Below, in pieces: positions 5,863-9,726 of a DNA stretch of 9,726 bases (the first letter of the stretch is position 1; each line of letters starts with the position of its first letter). The position numbers were made by a program, and so were the translations under genes. The notes beneath the pieces were generated by a model. The model saw nothing but the letters and a program-made list of their open reading frames with translations, had not been told where the DNA came from and ran no database searches. The stretch is from Cypionkella sp. (GTDB lineage Bacteria; Pseudomonadota; Alphaproteobacteria; Rhodobacterales; Rhodobacteraceae): positions 1 to 9,726 of the forward strand of contig JAGPBG010000055.1 of the NCBI GenBank assembly GCA_018063485.1. Direction: 5' to 3'.

Positions 5863-6891
5863 CTACCTTGCGCCCCAGGTGTCGGAAAGCCGATAGCCCT
5901 GTGGCCAGGGATCAGACGGGTCAAGCATATGTTGATGTATCCCGGTGACCCAGGCCCGCCCGGAAATCTCGGGGTAAATGGCGGGCAGATCGCCCACTTT
6001 GGTTTCGCCCAGAATCCGCCCGGTAAAGGTGGAGCCGATCAGCGACACGGCTGTCAGACTGTCGCCTATCGCCATCTGCCCCCGTGCATGCAGCACCGCC
6101 ATCCGTGCCGAAAGGGCGGTGCCGGTGGGTGAGCGGTCAACCTTGCCGGGCTGGATCGCCACTGCCGCACCGGCGCGAAGACCCCGTTCGTCGCGCGTCA
6201 CTGCCCCTGCGAACAGGCAAAAGGAAAAATGCCGCCAATCGGGATTTTCCGGGTGATGAAACCGCAGCGCTGCATTGGCCGCATTGGTGATGCGCACCCC
6301 AAGGCGGGCGATGTCATGCGCCTCATCCGCCACCAGCTTCAATCCCATCGCAGCGGCGTCCACCATCACGAAACTGTCGCCGCCAAAAGCGGTGTCCACC
6401 GTCAAAGTGCCTAGGCCCTCGACCTCAAGGCTTAGATCCAGTTGCGCCGCGAAACTTGGCAGGTTTTGTACGAAAATCCGCTCCGCCTTGCCATTTCGAC
6501 ACTCCGCCCGCACCTTTACCAAGCCACCGGGTGCCTCCAGCAGCATTTCGGTCACCGGTTCCACCATCGGTACAATGCCGCTATCCAGCAAAACCGTTGC
6601 CACGCAGATCGAGTTTGAACCCGACATCGGGGGCGTATCCTCGGGCTCCATGATGATGAATGCCGCATCGGCGCGTGGGTCTTTGGGCGGCACCAACAGG
6701 TTTACATGACGAAAAACGCCACCGCGCGGTTCGTTCAAGACGAAGTTGCGCAGGGTTTGATCTTGCGCGATCCAGCGGCTTTGCGCCCAGATCGTATCGC
6801 CGGGCGGAGGGGCCACGCCGCCCACGATCACATCCCCCACTTCGCCCTCGGCATGGGCGGATATCACATGAATGGTCTTGGTGCTGCGCAT
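5863..6891 (-). CDS. Proline racemase superfamily protein with Ser/Thr catalytic pair (probable hydroxyproline-processing enzyme)
   Basis: 342 residues, homologous in layout to the 4-hydroxyproline epimerase two genes upstream. Family enzymes abstract the C-alpha proton of proline or hydroxyproline with two residues: Cys/Cys in racemases and epimerases, Cys/Thr in trans-3-hydroxy-L-proline dehydratases. Here position one is Ser90 ([19 protein letters not shown], where the paralogue has MCGHGTIG) and position two is Thr256 ([17 protein letters not shown], where the paralogue has [13 protein letters not shown]). Other family blocks are kept: [26 protein letters not shown], and [19 protein letters not shown] near the end. 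Thr at the second site resembles the dehydratases, and the adjacent aconitase X suggests a 3-hydroxyproline isomer as substrate, but the Ser at the first site prevents a firm assignment. The ATG lies 1 base after the aconitase X stop, with GAGAGG about 7 bases upstream. Last gene of the operon. Automatic annotation would probably read 'proline racemase', which may mislead. Confidence 0.88.
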   Translation of the reverse strand: MRSTKTIHVISAHAEGEVGDVIVGGVAPPPGDTIWAQSRWIAQDQTLRNFVLNEPRGGVFRHVNLLVPPKDPRADAAFIIMEPEDTPPMSGSNSICVATVLLDSGIVPMVEPVTEMLLEAPGGLVKVRAECRNGKAERIFVQNLPSFAAQLDLSLEVEGLGTLTVDTAFGGDSFVMVDAAAMGLKLVADEAHDIARLGVRITNAANAALRFHHPENPDWRHFSFCLFAGAVTRDERGLRAGAAVAIQPGKVDRSPTGTALSARMAVLHARGQMAIGDSLTAVSLIGSTFTGRILGETKVGDLPAIYPEISGRAWVTGIHQHMLDPSDPWPQGYRLSDTWGAR

Positions 6892-6892
6892 C

Positions 6893-8572
6893 TTATGCCT
6901 CTCTCAACCAGTTTGGCGCGCCAGCCGGGGCCAGCCCGCTGCGCGCTGTTTGCACGCAATCGGCCAATGACCCAAAGCGCACCGCGCGGCCTGACAGGCC
7001 CGGAGCGTAATGGGCGTATTTGCCGGAATTGGTCATCAGTGTCTGTGCCTTGGGCGGCAACAGCGGCTCGGTGATCGAACACCAGCAGATGTCGGGGATC
7101 ACTTGCACCCCGAACTCCTCCAGCCGCGCCAGAGTGCCGTCAGTGCGAATCCCGGCCAGCACGTTCTGGCCCACTGTCACAATAACTGCGGTGTCCTTGG
7201 CCCGATGCCCCTTGGCCAGATCGGCCAGGGCGTGACATTCTGTCAGCGAAAAATGGGGGCTGCCAAAGGCTACCAGATCAATCGCTTGCGGCCCGGTGTT
7301 CAACTCGGCCCAGACGCGGGCAAGGTCAGCGCGGGTGACAGTCACGCCATCGGCAGGCAGCGCAAAATCCGCAGCCTCGGGCGTGATCCCCGCCACATGC
7401 AGCATCGGTGCCGCAGAGGTGGTGCCAAAGGCCGCGCACATCGCCTTGAGATCATCATTGCTTGGATGCGTTGCCTCAAGCCCGGTCAATATCGGGATAC
7501 GGTCGGGCGCAAGCTGACCCGCGATATAGCCCAGCATCGGCCAAAGCGACTCATCATGGCCGGTTGGCAGTTCAATTTGCAGACGGCGACGCGGCGCACG
7601 ATCTTGTTGCAGATAAACCCCCGACAAAGGCGCGCGGCCTGTCATCGCAATGAACAGATCAAGGTAATCGGGGTGCTTCACCGTGCGCGCGGCCAGCACG
7701 GTGTTGGCATAAATCACCGCATTGGATTCTGACCAGCCGATATTGTCACCCGCAACCGGTGCAGTCTCCAAAAGATAAGGCGCACAGGTAAACGTGGGTC
7801 GTGCGCCCATCTTGACATAGGCATCGGCCAGCCGCGCCGCGCGCAGGCCGAAATCGGGGGCAACGCCCTGCTTGCGCCAATTGCCATGATCGACGGAAAT
7901 CGCGTTCATCGTCGTGGGGATGCAGACCTGCCCGCCCATCTGCGCCATGGTTTCGGCAAAACGCAGGTTGGCGGTATTGGCGAGGATACAGCCGTCGATA
8001 TGGCCTTGGATTACATCAACCAATGTGGTCGCACCCTGCAAGGCTGCCATGGCGCAGATCACCTCCATCGCAATCCGCCGTGCCGGGCCATCCTCGCCGC
8101 GCAGCATGGCAAGGTCACGGGGCGACAAATCCAGCGCCGCCACGGGCAAAGCCGCAAGGGGCAAAGCTACCCCATCCGCGATCAAGGCATTACCGGTTAC
8201 CTCGGCGCTTTTCGCCGCCGCAACCACCGCAAAATCCGCTGCCGCCAGCCGCAGCACCGGCACGGGCCGCTCAAACATCCGCCCCGCGATCAGGGCCCCC
8301 AAAGTTACCACATCCTCGGGTTCGCGAAACACGAAAGCTGCAGGGGCCAGGCCGTTCAAAGCCAGATCAAGCATCACCCCGCTGCCGCTGCACGATCCGC
8401 GCGTGGTGGGCATCACCAGCACCCGGCCCGAAATCGACTGGCCGCACAATGGGTGATGCGCGTCAATTACGATCCCGGTCAGCGGATCAACCCCGCCCCA
8501 GAACGACAGCCCTTCATCCGTGGCCAGAACCGCCCCCGATGCAACGCCGGGGATGATCGCCTGGCAGTTCAT
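6893..8572 (-). CDS. Fused type-I aconitase X, probable cis-3-hydroxy-L-proline dehydratase
   Basis: 559 residues joining two aconitase X parts that are separate subunits in many archaea: an N-terminal swivelling DUF126 domain (about 1-140; [19 protein letters not shown] at 26-44, [15 protein letters not shown] at 56-70) and a C-terminal DUF521 catalytic domain (about 148-559). Bacterial aconitase X of this type has been shown to dehydrate cis-3-hydroxy-L-proline to pyrroline-2-carboxylate with an iron-sulphur cluster. Conserved-looking cysteines that may hold the cluster are C217 (QVCIPTTMN), C263 (TCAPYLLE) and C496/C498 ([10 protein letters not shown]); [13 protein letters not shown] (514-526) is a typical C-terminal block. 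GSPH (437-440) occupies a spot where I recall GCPH in archaeal members. The ATG at 8572 overlaps the stop of the epimerase gene (ATGA); a start further upstream at 8647 would run inside that gene and is rejected. Substrate assignment rests on family and operon context. Confidence 0.92.
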   Translation of the reverse strand: MNCQAIIPGVASGAVLATDEGLSFWGGVDPLTGIVIDAHHPLCGQSISGRVLVMPTTRGSCSGSGVMLDLALNGLAPAAFVFREPEDVVTLGALIAGRMFERPVPVLRLAAADFAVVAAAKSAEVTGNALIADGVALPLAALPVAALDLSPRDLAMLRGEDGPARRIAMEVICAMAALQGATTLVDVIQGHIDGCILANTANLRFAETMAQMGGQVCIPTTMNAISVDHGNWRKQGVAPDFGLRAARLADAYVKMGARPTFTCAPYLLETAPVAGDNIGWSESNAVIYANTVLAARTVKHPDYLDLFIAMTGRAPLSGVYLQQDRAPRRRLQIELPTGHDESLWPMLGYIAGQLAPDRIPILTGLEATHPSNDDLKAMCAAFGTTSAAPMLHVAGITPEAADFALPADGVTVTRADLARVWAELNTGPQAIDLVAFGSPHFSLTECHALADLAKGHRAKDTAVIVTVGQNVLAGIRTDGTLARLEEFGVQVIPDICWCSITEPLLPPKAQTLMTNSGKYAHYAPGLSGRAVRFGSLADCVQTARSGLAPAGAPNWLREA

Positions 8573-9570
8573 TTCACCACGAAGCCATGGGCAAAGGGGT
8601 CGCGGTCGTCGATGAAGATGGTGTTGATCCCGGTCACCCGCGCCCATCCGGCGATGGACGGGATGATGGCGGGCTTGCCAGCCACTGTCGTTGCCGCTTC
8701 GACCCTGCCTTTGAACAGCGATCCGATGATGCTTTCATGCACAAAATCATCGCCGACGGCCAGCTTGCCCTTGGCCGCCAATTGCGCCATCCGCGATGAG
8801 GTGCCGGTGCCACAGGGCGAGCGGTCAATCGCCTTGTCGCCATAGAGCACCGCATTGCGGCCATGCGCCTGCGGATCACGCGGCGCCCCGGTCCACAAGA
8901 TATGCGACAGCCCGCAAATCGCAGGCTTCTCGGGGTGGATGAATTCATATTTGGCGTTCAAGGCATCGCGCAGCTTGCGGCCCAGATGCACCAACTCGCC
9001 CGCCGAATAATCGGCCATGTCGCGGAAATTCTTTTGCGGATCGACAATGGCATAGAAATTCCCGCCATAGGATACATCGACCACAATCTCGCCCATGCCT
9101 TCCACTTCGGCCGTCAGCCCTTCGGAATGGAGAAAGCCCGGCACGTTTGTCAGCCGTACTTCCTCGATAAAGCGCCCTTCCTGCCGGTAGGTCACATCAA
9201 CCCGCCCCGCAGGCGTATCAAGCCGCAACATGCCGGGTGTGGCCGGACGGATCAACCCGTTTTCCAGCGCAATCGTCACCGTGCCGATGGTGCCATGCCC
9301 GCACATCGGCAAACAACCGGAGGTCTCGATGAACAGCACCGCCACATCGCAATCGTCGCGCGTTGGCGGGAACAGAATCGAGCCTGACATCTGATCATGG
9401 CCGCGCGGCTCGAACATCAGGCCGGTGCGGATCCAGTCGAATTCAGCCAGAAAATGTGCGCGTTTCTCCAGCATGGTTTCGCCGCGCAGCATCGGCGCGC
9501 CGCCTGTCACAAGGCGAACCGGGTTGCCGCAGGTGTGGCCGTCAATGCAGGGGAAGGTGTATTGAGTCAT
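8569..9570 (-). CDS. 4-hydroxyproline 2-epimerase
   Basis: 333 residues, full length for the family. Interconverts trans-4-hydroxy-L-proline and cis-4-hydroxy-D-proline by a two-base mechanism without cofactor, opening hydroxyproline breakdown in the cytoplasm. Both catalytic cysteines are present: C90 in [13 protein letters not shown] and C253 in [14 protein letters not shown]. Other family features: [16 protein letters not shown] at the N-terminus, the [20 protein letters not shown] block (50-69), [14 protein letters not shown] (164-177) and [19 protein letters not shown] near the C-terminus. A plain proline racemase is a less likely alternative, since the next gene upstream encodes a D-amino-acid dehydrogenase that would consume the D-hydroxyproline product. 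The ATG overlaps the stop of that dehydrogenase (ATGA), and its own stop overlaps the aconitase X start, so translation of the three genes is probably coupled. Only a weak Shine-Dalgarno (GAGA) is visible. Confidence 0.93.
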   Translation of the reverse strand: MTQYTFPCIDGHTCGNPVRLVTGGAPMLRGETMLEKRAHFLAEFDWIRTGLMFEPRGHDQMSGSILFPPTRDDCDVAVLFIETSGCLPMCGHGTIGTVTIALENGLIRPATPGMLRLDTPAGRVDVTYRQEGRFIEEVRLTNVPGFLHSEGLTAEVEGMGEIVVDVSYGGNFYAIVDPQKNFRDMADYSAGELVHLGRKLRDALNAKYEFIHPEKPAICGLSHILWTGAPRDPQAHGRNAVLYGDKAIDRSPCGTGTSSRMAQLAAKGKLAVGDDFVHESIIGSLFKGRVEAATTVAGKPAIIPSIAGWARVTGINTIFIDDRDPFAHGFVVK

Positions 9571-9726
9571 GATTGTCTCGTGAATCTGGCGGGGGAAAAC
9601 GGGGAGAGATCTATCGAAGGCGTCTTGCCTGTCAACAGATCCGCAATGATTTCGGCGGTGCCTGCCGATTGCGTCAGGCCCAGATGGCCATGACCAAAGG
9701 CGCAGATCACATCGGGGTGGCCGGGC
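9567..9726 (-). CDS. FAD-dependent D-amino-acid (probably cis-4-hydroxy-D-proline) dehydrogenase, C-terminal fragment
   Basis: Only the last 52 codons are inside the window; the rest lies beyond 9726. Translated from the minus strand, the fragment contains HPDVICAFGHGHLGLTQSAG, then TAEIIADLLTGKTPSIDLSP and [10 protein letters not shown] before TGA. The GHGHLGLT...TA...ADL...G..P.ID..PFSP.RF pattern is the C-terminal FAD-contacting end of DadA/DAO-like D-amino-acid dehydrogenases. Next to a 4-hydroxyproline epimerase the likely substrate is cis-4-hydroxy-D-proline, oxidised to pyrroline-4-hydroxy-2-carboxylate. The stop overlaps the epimerase ATG. The operon promoter is therefore further to the right, outside the window. 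Confidence 0.9.
   Translation of the reverse strand, partial: PGHPDVICAFGHGHLGLTQSAGTAEIIADLLTGKTPSIDLSPFSPARFTRQS

Noticed and set aside
7886..8845. Long plus-strand open frame of about 319 codons antisense to aconitase X and the epimerase
   Set aside because: Typical shadow frame of high-GC coding DNA: no protein-family features, low-complexity Arg/Pro/His-rich product, and it overlaps two well-supported genes.
1..9726. CRISPR array, tRNA or rRNA genes, insertion sequence or prophage genes
   Set aside because: No regularly spaced repeats, no tRNA cloverleaf, no transposase or integrase motifs seen; the window is fully accounted for by ordinary metabolic genes.

Overview
The window looks like chromosomal DNA of an alphaproteobacterium, most probably Rhodobacterales (Roseobacter/Rhodobacter type). 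The grounds are uniformly high GC with GC-rich third positions, the hisS-hisZ-hisG order with short-form HisG, a DUF1489 gene, a single-chain adenosylcobalamin-dependent (class II) ribonucleotide reductase, and a hydroxyproline-catabolism operon. This assignment is inferred from gene content and protein motifs only.

Layout: (1) 1-2375, + strand: the 3' end of hisS (histidyl-tRNA synthetase), then hisZ (its catalytically dead paralogue, regulatory subunit of ATP phosphoribosyltransferase) and hisG (short catalytic subunit). All are joined by ATGA-type overlaps, so histidyl-tRNA charging and the first step of histidine synthesis are co-expressed. (2) 2448-2801, +: a small secreted protein of unknown function. 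(3) 2805-3233, -: a DUF1489 protein, convergent with the previous gene across only 3 bases. (4) 3234-3357: a compact divergent promoter region. (5) 3358-5634, +: nrdJ, a complete 758-residue vitamin B12-dependent ribonucleotide reductase. (6) 5635-5862: 228 bases without a credible gene, rich in inverted repeats, lying between two convergent units. (7) 5863-9726, -: a tightly packed operon, read from right to left: the end of a FAD-dependent D-amino-acid (D-hydroxyproline) dehydrogenase, a canonical 4-hydroxyproline 2-epimerase (Cys90/Cys253), a fused type-I aconitase X (cis-3-hydroxy-L-proline dehydratase family), and a second proline-racemase-superfamily protein whose two catalytic positions are Ser90 and Thr256. 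These genes overlap by ATGA or are 1 base apart.

How the right-hand operon probably works: trans-4-hydroxy-L-proline is epimerised to cis-4-hydroxy-D-proline and oxidised by the dehydrogenase to pyrroline-4-hydroxy-2-carboxylate. In parallel, aconitase X dehydrates cis-3-hydroxy-L-proline to pyrroline-2-carboxylate. The Ser/Thr paralogue is the least predictable member: the context points to a 3-hydroxyproline isomer, but neither catalytic thiol of the racemases is present. The remaining pathway enzymes, the transporter, the regulator and the promoter must lie beyond position 9726. The Ser/Thr enzyme coupled to aconitase X, and a palindromic motif in the nrdJ/DUF1489 promoters that recurs just after nrdJ, are the two points most worth following up.
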